Below are positions 20,694 to 49,508 of a stretch of 64,000 nucleotides of DNA, piece by piece; the first letter of the stretch is position 1; the number at the start of each line of letters is the position of its first letter. The position numbers were made by a program, and so were the translations under genes. Origin of the DNA: Rhabditoides inermis (lineage: Eukaryota; Nematoda; Chromadorea; Rhabditida; Rhabditidae); assembly GCA_963966185.1 (NCBI GenBank), contig CAWZYM010000006.1, positions 53,501 through 117,500 on the forward strand. Direction: 5' to 3'. A model generated the notes under the pieces. That model was given only the letters and a program-made list of their open reading frames with translations. It did no database searches and was not told the DNA's origin.

Positions 20694-23116
20694 ATGTCAT
20701 CATCCTATGATTCGCGAGAAGAACTCAATTTCGAAGAAGAAGAGGATTTGGAATGGCCGCCTGCAAATGATTCGGTAAATTTATATTTTCATCATTCATC
20801 TTTTCATAATTCAGTTAATTCAGAAGATGTTGTCACGTCGATACACGGGAGAAGAGGAGACGCTTCCCCGATGGATATCACCTCAACTGCACGACTATAT
20901 CAGGCACGACCTCGCTTCGTGGAGGTACAAATTGTATATTGAATACTCAACTGCAGTGTACTGAATGATTTGCTATCTCTAGACCATCGTCCGAGTCGCA
21001 AGTGAGTATATGCATCCCGGAAGATGGAGAGGGGGAGACGGAAGGCGAGAGTACGGCGAAGGAGGCGGACAGAATGATGGACACGAGAGAGGAGTGCGAC
21101 CGGCGGACGAGGGTGGAGTGGAAGGAAGACGCGCGCGGAGAGTACGTCATTCTGCGGTTCGACTATGCGGCGGGTTGGTGAGGGGGGAGAGGGAGGGGAG
21201 GGAGAGAGGGAGAGAGAGAGATGGAGAGAGAATGGAAGAGACAGACATCCACAGATCCCGTGTCGTGGCGCGCGTGGGACTGCCGTCCGCGCTGGCGGCC
21301 CGAGTGTCTCAACTGGCGCGATGTTGTGTGGATGGAGGAGCGCTCGCTGCCGGCGCTGCGCCATCCACTCGTCGCTGCGTGGGTGGCGGACAGACTGCCC
21401 ACATGCGCGCTGCTGCTCTGGATACGACTCGCACTCGCTGCTGGGATTGGTGAGTTATTCAATTGATCCTCCTGATTCCGTTAGTTTGTCAGTCTGGTTT
21501 CACAAGTAGGTGCTGGCATTGGATAGTTTGTCTACTTCAACCTGATTCCGATATGTTAGCATCACACCTATCTTGACAGCGCCTATCCTACATTGAGGAA
21601 TTTGAGGAACCTCTGTGGGAATAGTGCTCTTTGATTTTATTAGTAGATGCATTGGTTAGTCCGATGGCCAGAGATCGTGTTGTAGCTGATATGGAGATAT
21701 GAAGCCATTGTTATATTGAGAATCAAAATTCAGCTCTCCTACTGCACTCTCGGCAGTTCGCAGCCACCATGTGGAACTCTGTCGCCGTCTCAACTCTGCT
21801 CGTGCTCTACATTCTATTCATTGTATGTTTTTCGAGTCGAATACTCGCTCTTCGACCCCCTCCGCGGAGTGAATCTCTTGAATCGGGGGCGATACCTTTA
21901 CCACCTTTTACTCGCTCGCTCATCTTTCAGGAGTGTCCGCGTCTGCTGATCCGCCTGCGCCGCTGCTGCGTGCGCCGCGGAATGAGAGTGCGGATCTTTT
22001 TAAAAGCATAGTTATATATTCGGAACTCATTCCGAACTACTTAGCAGGATTTGGTCTTGGAACTTCGATGGCGTTCGGGAATGTCTGAAAGTGTTCCAAA
22101 GCATGAAGACCGTCGGCAACTTCAGAGACGCAGCTGCGAGGTGGCGTTCATCGCTGGCACTATCCTTGGCCTGTCTGGGGCGCTCGCCGATGTGTGGATG
22201 GGAGGCGGGGAGGAGACGGTAGGTTCTAGAGTAGAGTTGTGGTAAAGGTAAAGGTAAAAGTATCCCCCGATTCAAGAGATTCACTCTGCGGAGGAAGAGT
22301 TGTTGTGGTGCTCATGAAAAACGAGATTACAAATCATGCTGATTTACTGATCAAACATTCTCAATCATTCTCAAAAGAGGACACGGTAGGTGTAGGTGTG
22401 ACAAAAAGCTGTAAAGCTCAGGAAGAGATCACCTATCATGTTATCACTCATCCTTGCAGTCCTCCCTATTCACAAAAAAAAACTCAATCAATACTCTATA
22501 CAGTATACACGCTCTCAGAACGTTCGAAAAAGTGCTCTGTAAATGAAAAAGAGATTAGCCATCATGTTACGTTGGAGTCCTCCCTTCCTCCCTATCCATG
22601 AAAAATCTCAAACTATACAGTATGCACGCTCTTTGAACATTTGAAAAAGTTATTAACTTGCCATCATTGTAAGTCAGAATCGGGCAGATCAAACTATCAA
22701 ACATTCTCACTCTGTTCAGTGGCCGCTTCGACTGGGCGGGATCGCGGCCGTCTACGCCTCGATCTTCTCGTCTCTGCGGCTCACGAAATGCGCGGTCTAC
22801 ATTTTCTACATGCAAGCCATCGTCTACGCGCTGGTCAAGGTTGGTTATTTGGATCAAGTTTTTGTAACTTGAGCTTTTTTTTTTGTAACTTCAAAACTCG
22901 AAGTCGGTATCAAAGGGAGTTTCGAACTGACCGCTACTTTAGTTATCCGTGGTGTGGACGTGTGGCGTGCTGGTGGTGTGGTATCTCGTCGGGCTGGCTG
23001 GCGGCGAGCTCGACCGCGCACTCATCCAAGCACTCCTCCACTCCGGGTACGCTTTGACCTTTGACCCATCTCTGTCTCTTTGGCTGACCGTTACAGGTAT
23101 GCACACTGGAATGCAC

Positions 23117-23160
<44 letters not shown>

Positions 23161-24406
23161 GAGAGCGAGAGAGAGTAAGAGAGAGAGAGATCCAAGCACT
23201 CCTTCGTTCCGAGTACGCGAGTTGCGCTCTTCCGCTCTTCCACTCTTCCTGCTTTTCGCTCTTCCGCTCTCCCTCTTCAAGATTAGTCTCTTCCAACTTC
23301 TTACCTCTTTTCGCTACTGCTCTCGGAACACCGCCCGACAGCGGGCACTTTTCGGAAGGACTATGCTTTGGGTTTTCGTATCCCTCATTTCAGCGATGCG
23401 CACATGTCGCTCGTCTTCTCGAACAGACTGCGACTCGTCGCTCTCGTCTCTCTCGTGTTCGTGACCGTTATAGTGGTGCTCACGGTGAGTGTGGAGATTG
23501 TCGCCCGGCATGAGAGCCGGACCCGGGTTCGTGTATGTATGATTCCTTGTATGGATGTCGGGTGAGCTTTATTGTACTCCGCTCATAGTCCGACATCAGC
23601 GACAGAGATGTTTCGAAATGCTTTCTTTCTATTGTCATTTAGTGCGGCGTGATATTCGAAGATCTGAAGAATCTACGGCGGAGTGTGGCTGAGAGGATAT
23701 ACGAGGAGCAGGTGAGTGGAGAGAGAGGGAGAGAGAAAGAGAAAGAGAGAGGGAGAAAGAAAGAAAGAGAGAGAGAGAGATAGAGAGAGAGAGAGGGAGG
23801 GAGAGAGAGAGGGAGAGAGAGAGGGAGAGAGAGGGAGAGAGAGAGGGAGAGAGAGGGAGGGAGAGAGAGAGAGAGTCTCCATCCGCAGGTCCGATTCGTG
23901 TCCGGCTCGCACGCACTGTCCGAGTGGTGGGAGGGGTGTATGTGCGTGTGTCAGCTCTTCCTCATCCACCGCCGTCACACCAACAACGTGCTGGTGAGTG
24001 TTGCTCATACAAATTGGGGTCATTTGCGAGTATTCCCGAGGCGATTCGGGAGTGTTCTGTAAACTGGAAACACGATTTTGATGTGTTCCAAATCCAGAGT
24101 CCTTCGGGGGGTGTTTTGAAGAGACTGACCGATTAGCTAAAGACAATTTCAACATAGATTTACAGTACGTGCGGCCAGATGGCAGCAACTACAGCAGACG
24201 ATCGCGCACCTTCGCAGCCAGTTCGTCTCTCTCCCTCTCATTCTCTCTCATCCGCTTCTTCCAGCTCCGTCCAATCGCCTATCAGCTCTGTCGTGTGATA
24301 GGAGATACCGTGTGCGTATGGGTGGAATGTCTGGTACAGTTCGGATGAAGATGGGAGAGGGACGATTCGACTGCAATCTGCACTACAACGTCGGGAGTAT
24401 GGGTGC

Positions 24407-24487
<81 letters not shown>

Positions 24488-24650
24488 AGGTGAATACATT
24501 GCAGGGATTGGTGTGGCGGAGGCGCCTCTGTCTTCGATTCCTCTCTTGAAGGGTCGCACAGAGGGGGAATGGAGGGACAGCGAGGGCCGGCTACTCAAGC
24601 TCTCCAAGGCATTCCTCGGCGTCGACTGGACTGCACTACTTGCCTTTTGA
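20694..24650 (+). CDS. Unrecognised multi-pass membrane protein (model incomplete)
   Basis: The start at 20694 gives an acidic cytoplasmic-type N-terminus (MSSSYDSREELNFEEEEDLE). Supported coding blocks follow at about 20,815-20,929, 21,000-21,175, 21,259-21,450, 21,763-21,822, 21,931-21,985, 22,048-22,219, 22,721-22,840, 22,943-23,048, about 23,330-23,485, 23,641-23,711, 23,889-23,993, about 24,165-24,407 and 24,505-24,650. At least four hydrophobic helices are visible (STLLVLYILFI, AFIAGTILGLSGALADVW, GVLVVWYLVGLAGG, VALVSLVFVTVIVVL), with Arg/Cys-rich loops. I do not recognise the family. Junctions around 23,050-23,345 and 24,000-24,300 are unresolved. Introns carry long GA microsatellites. 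Confidence 0.55.
21858..22294. repeat. Inverted pair of a short intronic repeat module
   Basis: CTCCGCGGAGTGAATCTC followed by TTGAATCGGGGGCGATACC at 21,860 recurs inverted at 22,244-22,293. Single copies occur at about 6,556-6,600 and 49,777-49,838. Two exon-like blocks lie between the inverted pair, so either an element carries them or two short modules inserted separately in neighbouring introns. Confidence 0.6.
23711..23876. repeat. (GA)n purine-only intron segment
   Basis: About 165 bases of almost pure purine starting at a GTGAGT donor in the membrane-protein gene. Confidence 0.9.
24407..24486. repeat. (GA)n microsatellite
   Basis: An uninterrupted run of about 39 GA units just after a GTGCGTA donor. 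Confidence 0.95.
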
Positions 24651-24844
24651 ATTATTCATATTGCAATGAATTGCAATGCACCGCATGCCTATTCCAGATT
24701 GTCTTTCCATAAGAACTGAATTCGTTTGATGTTCAACTGATTGTCATAACCCATAAAAATACAATATTTATGATTTATACAAATAGATTATTATACAACA
24801 GTGATACACACACCATCTATCTACGTGCTATAACAATATCGCGT

Positions 24845-25940
24845 TCACTGGGCCTTGGTGAACCTCTCGTTGACGTTCTTCCAGTTGGCGAGCTTCCAGA
24901 TGGCGTTGACGTAGTCGGGGCGGACGTTCTTGTACTGGAGATAGTAGGCGTGCTCCCACACGTCGATGCCGAACAGCGGCACGAGGCCGGTCGTCGCCTC
25001 CAGCGGGTCCTGGTTCGCACAGGTGGCGATCTACAAAACCCATCAAGTGTTTTGTTATTATCAGTCTCGTATCGACATACTGGAGTGGGTGGAGCCTACT
25101 AAGTAAGGCAGGTTCTAGAAGAGTGAAAAACAATGATGATGATTGCCTTTCGCCAAGTGTGCGACTCCACTAGGAGTAATCAAACAAGGGCGTACCTTGA
25201 GCTGCTTGGCCTTGTTGCAGTAGCCGAGCCATCCCCAGCCCGAGCCCTGCACGGCGATCGTCGACGCCGACAGCTGCTTCTGCATCGCGTCGAGGCTGCC
25301 AAAGTCGCGCTTGATCGCCGCCATCAGCTCAGCGGAAGGCTCGCCGCAGTCCTGAAGTACAATAATATTATACATATATTTTGTTTTCGGACACTTAGAT
25401 TGCATGCACATCAATCATGTGCGACCACCTTGGGGTTGGCGAGGTTGGTCCAGAAGATGGAGTGGTTGATGTGGCCACCGCCGTTGAACTTGAGCGCGGG
25501 CTGGAGAGCGATCGCCTCCTTCACGTTACCTGCAAGATTCCGATAATTGATTTATATAGTGGCGGCGGACGTGGACAGTGAACAGTATACTTTTGGTTCT
25601 CGGTTCTACTGCGTGAATTATTGATGTTTCAGTGTGACCACAAAATGTGGTTCCGAATAAACATTCTAATTCGCACCCTTGCTGACGGCCTCGTGCAGCT
25701 TCTCCTCGATCTGGTTGAGGTTGTTGACGTAGGTGGCGTGGTGCTTCTGGTGGTGCAGCTGCATGATCTCTGAGCAGATCACCGGCTCCAGCGCCCCATA
25801 GTCGTACGCGAGGTCGGGCAGCGTGTGCTTCGCACGCCTAAACACCAATAATAGTTTGACGAAAATAGAAACATGACAACTTACACGGACTTGAGTCCGG
25901 CGAGTCCGGAGCGCGAGAGAGCACGAGCAGACTGCAGCAT
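24845..25940 (-). CDS. sod-2: Mitochondrial manganese superoxide dismutase
   Basis: Five exons on the minus strand: 25940-25885, 25837-25677, 25529-25429, 25351-25196 and 25030-24845; 219 residues. The first 24 residues ([20 protein letters not shown]) are basic and Ser/Leu-rich, a mitochondrial presequence. [16 protein letters not shown] begins the mature enzyme. Metal ligands are in [25 protein letters not shown] and the signature [20 protein letters not shown] and [16 protein letters not shown] complete the fold. Reaction: dismutation of superoxide to oxygen and hydrogen peroxide in the matrix. It is divergent from the proteasome alpha-7 gene, 294 bases away. The C-terminal half uses GC-rich codons. 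Confidence 0.97.
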
Positions 25941-26234
25941 TCTACTGAAAACGAAACAATAAAAGAGACATACAGCAAAACTAATCAATGACAAGATGTG
26001 TGATGAGAAAAACATTGGTCAAGCGATTCAATGGTCGCGAGTGAGTGACGACGTAAACAAGATGAAAGTGTGCATTATCTGCAGGAAAACATGCGTAGTG
26101 TGCAGAATTTTTTGAACGAAGCCCCGCCCACAGAAATATCATCACTCGCTACGCTGGTCGGTTGGATTGGAAGATGTTTTGAATTCATTTGTTTATTTGT
26201 TGATACGTTGTTGTATAACCTTTAACTGTTTAGA
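25941..26234. promoter_or_regulatory. Shared divergent promoter region of sod-2 and pas-4
   Basis: 294 bases separate the two start codons, so the regulatory DNA of both genes lies here. No TATA box is obvious. Confidence 0.5.
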
Positions 26235-27714
26235 ATGGAGCGTTACGATCGCGCTATTACTATCTTCTCGCCTGATGGCCATCTGTTCCAGGTGGAGTAT
26301 GCCCAAGAGGCCGTCAAGAAGGGATCCACTGCTGTGAGTAGTTTAGGGTATTATTCTGGTGTGCAACCACTATCACGCATACCAATTTCAGGTCGGAGTG
26401 CGTGGAAAGGACTGCGTTGTTATCGGAGTGGAGAAGAAGTCGATCCCGGCTTTGCAGGATGACCGCACCATCCGCAAGATCCACATGATCGACGACCACA
26501 TTATGCTCGCCTTCGCCGGTATGTCTCACTCAGCGGTCAAATAGATTCTGACAGTTTTTTGAATATATGTATCCATTTGACAAACCATCACCCTTACTTC
26601 AGGTCTGTCGGCTGATGCGCGCGTGCTGGTCGACCGTGCTCGCATCGAGTGTCAGTCGTACAAGCTCACCCTCGAGGACCCCGTCACCGTCGCCTACATT
26701 GCCCGTCACATGGCCAACATCAAGCAGGTTTGGTGGTTCCATAAAGTAGCGGTCAGTCTCTTCAAACTACCGCCAAAACGCCTTCTCACTTGCCTTCCAA
26801 CTATTTCCAATTACCTGCCCAACCACTTCAAACTACTTGCTACAGCTACTTCGGAAACGGTTTTCGAAGAGACTGATCACGCCTTGAATATCGCGTGTTA
26901 CCATACGTTTCAGGTTTACACTCAGTCTCCCGGTCGCCGCCCGTTCGGAATCGCTATGCTGATCGGAGGATTCGACTACGATGGCACTCCGCGCCTCTTC
27001 AAGACCGAGCCCAGCGGTGCTTACTATGAGTACCTGGTACGTTGCCGTTATGTTTTTTGAAGACGAAGTAGTCTCACAAATCAGAAGCATTTTGTATTTG
27101 TTGGCGTGTTCTGTGAATTATTATTTCTACATTTTCGAACTGTTTGTTGACTGTCTGTGTATTGATGAATGTTGCAGGCGAACTCTACCGGTCGCGGTGA
27201 GAAGCCGGTGCGCGAGTATCTGGAGGAGCACTACGGCCCGGAGACGATCGAAACCGAGGACCACTGCCTCAAGCTCGTCGTCAAGTCCCTCTCTCAGGTT
27301 TGCCTCTCACTTCATTATCATTGCCCTGTGAAACATTCAACGAGATAATCTCAACTTCGTTATCAATCACTTCGAAACTTTCTTTGAAACTGCATTCGAA
27401 ACGCGACCACGTCGAAAGTGTTTCGAATTACTGTCTGTCTTATTTAGACCAAGGAACGTCAACAATGTTCATTTGTAGGTTGTGCAGTCTGGCGCCCAGA
27501 ACATTGAGATTGCAGTCATGAAGAGGGACGCGGTGAGTGGTTATTTGATTGTGGACAATTACATGTATGAGTACCTCGTTTGTAGAACGGCGAGTGCAAG
27601 CACCGCGTGCTTCCCGTAGACGAGGTGGAGGCTCTTCTGAAGGTTGTCGACGCCGAGAGGGCGGCTACTGAGGCCGAGGAGAAGGAGAAGAAGGACAAGA
27701 AGGAGAAGAAGTAA
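26235..27714 (+). CDS. pas-4: 20S proteasome subunit alpha-7 (PSMA7)
   Basis: Seven exons: 26235-26333, 26392-26518, 26603-26727, 26914-27036, 27178-27297, 27479-27532 and 27586-27714; 258 residues. The N-terminus [23 protein letters not shown] is the alpha-subunit signature. [48 protein letters not shown] and [12 protein letters not shown] follow the family throughout. The C-terminus is Lys/Glu-rich ([10 protein letters not shown]), as in alpha-7. Role: outer ring of the 20S core particle, gating and contact with the 19S regulator. Intron 3 holds an inverted-repeat MITE copy; other introns are short. Confidence 0.97.
26743..26880. mobile_element. MITE-like copy with GGTCAGTCTCTTC ends (pas-4 intron 3)
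   Basis: Begins AAAGTAGCGGTCAGTCTCTTC and ends TTCGAAGAGACTGATCACGC, inverted ends of a family seen repeatedly in this window. It fills most of an intron. Confidence 0.65.
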
Positions 27715-28133
27715 GAGGAGCAGATCGAGACGTGTCCTCTGTCGTGGTTATTTATTCATTCAATCGACGGTTTATTTATTTACCTGTTTGTATTGTGCGC
27801 ATCTCTTTGATCAAGCCGGTGTTGATAAATGTGTATATTTTTACTTCTCGCTGAGTCAATAATGGCTGATACTTGAACGAACATCACCTCTTATTAAAAT
27901 TCTTAAAGATTTGGAACTAGTTACACGGCTTCTATAGTTTCATGGACTTCTGAGGTTGAGCATCTGTCAGGGTAGCAGATGTCGTATGCTGCGCGCACTG
28001 ATTGGGTGAGGTGCGCAAGGGGCGGGACTACCTCTCTCCCCCTCAGCGCTCCTCTCCCTGAAGCGAGAGCACAGCACCTAAATTCACTTTGAATTCTCAT
28101 TCTGCCACCACCGAGTGCTGTATGTGTTGTTGT

Positions 28134-28164
<31 letters not shown>

Positions 28165-28668
28165 CCTCTCTCTCTCACACACACTCTCTATTTGCTACTC
28201 GAAACGTATAGCGGAAGTATCTCTCTCTCTCCTCTCGGGGGTGTGAACGGGGCAATTTGGGTAGGTGTATGTGGTTGGCTCAATCAGCGTGAAAGAAGGA
28301 GGAATAGAGGGGGAGTGACCAGGCTTCTCCGTCCACTGCCCGTCCAAAGGTCCCTTCGCACCTCGCTTATCCCGTTACATCGCCACATCCACAGAGTTTT
28401 TGTTTTGTCGACGCGGATTTGGTTTTCCGGGAGGCGTTCCGATTGCAATATCGGGTTTGCAATGTGTTGTCGGTCGCGCAGTGTTCTCATTGCCTGATTG
28501 CTGGGCTCGAATCTCCCCCAATTCCTCCACTGTCTTTCCATAGCCAAACGTGTTTGAGGAGTGATGAATTGATTGTCGCATATAGTGATTGTAAAAAGCG
28601 CGCATCCGCTATTAGTGTTTGTGCTTTCTCTTTTCAGGGTGCGTATTCTGATGGTCTACTGATCTACT
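27715..28668. other. Intergenic and upstream region of cle-1
   Basis: Contains the pas-4 3' UTR, a GC-rich block with GGGGCGGGAC at about 28,020, and (CT)n at 28,139-28,180. A strong acceptor (TTTTCAG, ending 28,637) lies 32 bases before the cle-1 start and is a candidate trans-splice or 5' UTR splice site. Confidence 0.5.
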
Positions 28669-46475
<17,807 letters not shown>

Positions 46476-46854
46476 ATTCCTCGACATTAGTTATAGATTA
46501 CACTAGCATAACCTGTCGTATTCAGTTACTTTCCAGTGACGATCCCCCCCTTTTGTCCCGTGTGAGCTCTATCCATTCAAAATTGCCAAATCTGCTCTAA
46601 TATCTGTGAACAAGCTAATCACAGTCTCTCCGTTTCTCCAAAGCCGCCCCTTTCGAATTTCCATCTTCACACTTCATCTCACGATTTCTGTCTCTCTCGC
46701 CACTGTTGTACTTGAGTGTTTGTATTATTGTGTACGCTTTACATACGGTTCCAATAGAACTGATTTATCTCTTCCGACATTTTCATTTTTTGCATTGTGA
46801 GTTGGAGCAATAATTGTGTAACTACTGACCAATACTGCCCGTTTGTTCTTCGGT

Positions 46855-46860
46855 AATAAA
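46855..46860 (+). terminator. Polyadenylation signal AATAAA after cle-1
   Basis: AATAAA 380 bases after the cle-1 stop, before paired GC-rich hairpins. Confidence 0.5.
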
Positions 46861-46895
46861 ACGATTATAATAAATAATTGAGTATGCCTTGGGTG

Positions 46896-46949
46896 TGACG
46901 CGCTGCGCGCGTCAAAGATCAAGACAAACGGGCGGCGCTGCGCGCCGCC
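46896..46949. other. Twin GC-rich hairpins
   Basis: Two perfect 8-bp stems, each with the loop TGC: TGACGCGC/GCGCGTCA (46896-46914) and GGCGGCGC/GCGCCGCC (46931-46949). They sit between the cle-1 poly(A) signal and the next gene. Confidence 0.75.
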
Positions 46950-47028
46950 TTCAATATTGTCACGAAAAGTTTTTGTCTAAAAAAGTCATTCGCAGCATCT
47001 GTGCGAGCGAGACAGGTCGGGGTCGCGC

Positions 47029-47641
47029 ATGCCGCGTCTTGTTATCTTTCCGTGGTCATTGATCATCCCGATCACTCTAATCTACGTGTCCACCGTCCAT
47101 GCCGAACCGATGCCGACACGCGCGCCCATTGCTACCATGACTCGTAGGTACGATACCACTCTATCCGCAATGTCGTAGACATCTCACACATGTGGACTTT
47201 GTACTGCGGTTCTTAAAAACATTGACGTTTGACTGAATTGTTGACTGCAGCGTGTTGTCGTGGCTGGCGGAGAAGCGCGCGTCCAACTGGCAGTTTGACA
47301 TCAACGAAGAGGAGCGGCCCGTCATGTGAGTGAAGGTGTGGTCAGTCTCTTCAAAACAGCTTTTTTTTAAATCGCCTTCGGAACACAATCAGACAGCGTG
47401 TTCCGAAGTCGTTTTAAAAGGACCGTTTCGAAGAGACTGACCGCACCTTTATCGATACCATCTATTCAGCTACACTCTGCTGTGCCTGGCTGCCATCTGC
47501 GTGTGCATCTTCATCGTCAGCTTCAACGTGCTCGTCTTCCATCGCTGCGATCCCAAGAGGAAGTACATCACCAAGTACCTGCGCGAGAGACTGCGCCAGC
47601 AAGAGCTCGCCCCGCTCACAAACCACCGCACCCTCTTCTGA
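47029..47641 (+). CDS. Small type I membrane protein, unrecognised
   Basis: Three exons: 47029-47147, 47251-47325 and 47470-47641; 121 residues. The N-terminus is a signal peptide (LIIPITLIYVSTVHA). A short extracellular part with VLSWLAEKRASNWQFDINEEERP precedes one transmembrane helix (YTLLCLAAICVCIFIVSFNVLVF). The basic cytoplasmic tail has HRCDPKRKYITKYLRERLRQQE. I do not recognise a family. Intron 2 contains an inverted-repeat MITE copy. A nearby AATAAA at 47792 could serve this gene. Confidence 0.75.
47334..47450. mobile_element. MITE-like copy with GGTCAGTCTCTTC ends
   Basis: AAGGTGTGGTCAGTCTCTTC at the left and GAAGAGACTGACCGCACCTT at the right, with a partly palindromic middle, inside the second intron of the small membrane-protein gene. 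Confidence 0.75.
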
Positions 47642-48087
47642 GTTACAATCATTATAAAGTTATTTATCCTCTATTCGTAAGGAATTATTAAATACCAACA
47701 TTAATAGACAAAACAAAAACGATATAGAAAGCGATTAGAAATTCGCGCATTGTTTTGTGTTGTAAAGTGATATCACAATCAAATGTACCGTAATAAAGAT
47801 CTGTGTTCATAGAAATATGTGGTTGATTAAGTACAGGGGTGTTTGGAACATTGCAGCGCTTGATATATACAAAGAAACGTAACAAGTGTGAGCGTAGATC
47901 CCTGTGCTAGCGCTAGACCCAAATGCGAACAAAGACAGGGGGTGCGAGAGGCAACGGAGAAGGGGAGAAGGCCAACCTGGACGGCGCTGCCAACGTGGTC
48001 AGAGGGTCAGACCGAAAGACGCGTCTAAAAGTATGACATACGATGCAACACAACAACAACAACAACAAAGACAACATAACTAATCAC
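47642..48087. other. Region between converging genes
   Basis: 3' flanks of two converging genes. AATAAA at 47792-47797 is a candidate poly(A) signal for the plus-strand gene. No gene seen. Confidence 0.5.
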
Positions 48088-48640
48088 TCACCAGTGCCGT
48101 CCCTCCAACTCGTTTCTGTACACGTACGCGCACGCCTCGCCGTTGTTGCGCTTGTCGCACGTCGGCCAGAAGATACCTGCAACAATATTCTGTTCAATAA
48201 TTATATGACATTAATAATAATGTTGAATTGAATACAATAATATAATAACAACAACGGAATAATGACGTACACGAGTCAGAGTCGGACCAACAAAGCAGGC
48301 CGAGTGCAGTGAAGAAGATGGCTGAGCAGATGTGGCACGGCCTGAACAACACCAATAGGAGGTGAAGCATGAATTCAAACAACACGAATAGAACAATAAA
48401 AACACAACCGAACTAATCGATGCATTGTAACGTACCTCCGCTCCATGAAAAATCCGATGATGTAGAACCACATGAACAGAGCCTGAAAACGTGTACATGA
48501 AAAACAATACTAATATGATAACACAGTTATAGAAGAAAAGAGAAATAACAAAACAAACATACCTGATCAACGATGAACGCTGGGTGGAGCCAGTGTTTGG
48601 GTATTAACAGCACCGGAATAAGCCATTGTAAGCAGTACAT
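48088..48640 (-). CDS. BLCAP homologue (bladder cancer-associated protein family)
   Basis: Four exons on the minus strand: 48640-48563, 48482-48436, 48341-48271 and 48176-48088; 94 residues. The N-terminus MYCLQWLIPVLLIPK matches BLCAP almost exactly. FMWFYIIGFFMERRPCHIC corresponds to the second helix and Cys motif, followed by a third hydrophobic helix (SAIFFTALGLLCW). The tail after WSDSDSC differs from vertebrate BLCAP. Family knowledge: a small, strongly conserved membrane protein linked to growth control, with unclear molecular function; its vertebrate mRNA is A-to-I edited. The stop TGA overlaps a GTGAGT that mimics a donor, but splicing there would yield an immediate stop as well. Confidence 0.9.
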
Positions 48641-49508
48641 CTGCTGCTGAAAGCGATAAACATCAATTAAAATGAAAGATAAAGCAAATAAAACAGTAGA
48701 AAAACAACAAAAAACAGATGAGCTGAAGAAAGCTGCAACTAGTAAACCCAGGTCGAGAAGCAAATTTCTCACCACTGCACAACCTTACACTACTAATTTT
48801 TTTTCATAAATTTATATTTTACAACAACAAAAACAAAACAAAAAAAACAAAAACTAATATTGAGCAAATAAAGGAACTTGCTTTACTGTTTGTTGTGAGA
48901 CCTTCTTCGGTGCTCGGCCGACGGAACCTCGCAATAGAGCAGTGAGAGGCTGCATGCCTCTCTCTACTCTACTATATTTTTTCTCTGTCTCTTTCTCTCT
49001 CTCTCTCTCTCCCTCCCTCTCTCCCTCTCTGAGTACTCTTAGCACTTACATGAATTGGGTTTTACTAATTTGTTTTGTAAAGAAAAACATACGAAAATAA
49101 TACAAATTCACTGGATTACGGTTCTCTGAATTTTGCTCATATCAAACATCGGTGGCACATAAAACTGGCATCGCACAAAATTACGATAAATGAATAGATC
49201 ACTGTGTTGCAGTACTTTTGCAGGCGGGTATCTGAACAATAGATTAGAGTATTGTCCTTGTGTTGACACATCGTTTCGTAAGTAAGGATTACAATAGTAT
49301 AAATATGCTAATTTCAAGAGTTTACAATGCATTTAAGCGAATGGACATAATCTGGAGCGTTGTTGTGCTCCCTTCACGTACAACGAACGCAATTTTGAAT
49401 AATAATGCAGAGATATTCCTATTTATGTTTCCGATCTGTATTTGCGCACCTAACAAACGTATTGACTTTTCGTACATTTTCAGAGTCATACTCGATTTCC
49501 GTTTCAGT
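48641..49508. other. Divergent intergenic region
   Basis: Upstream DNA of BLCAP (minus) and the SLC17-like gene (plus). It contains AT-rich stretches and a (CT)n run at 48,983-49,028. A GTTTCAG acceptor ends at 49,507, directly before the next ATG. Confidence 0.5.
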
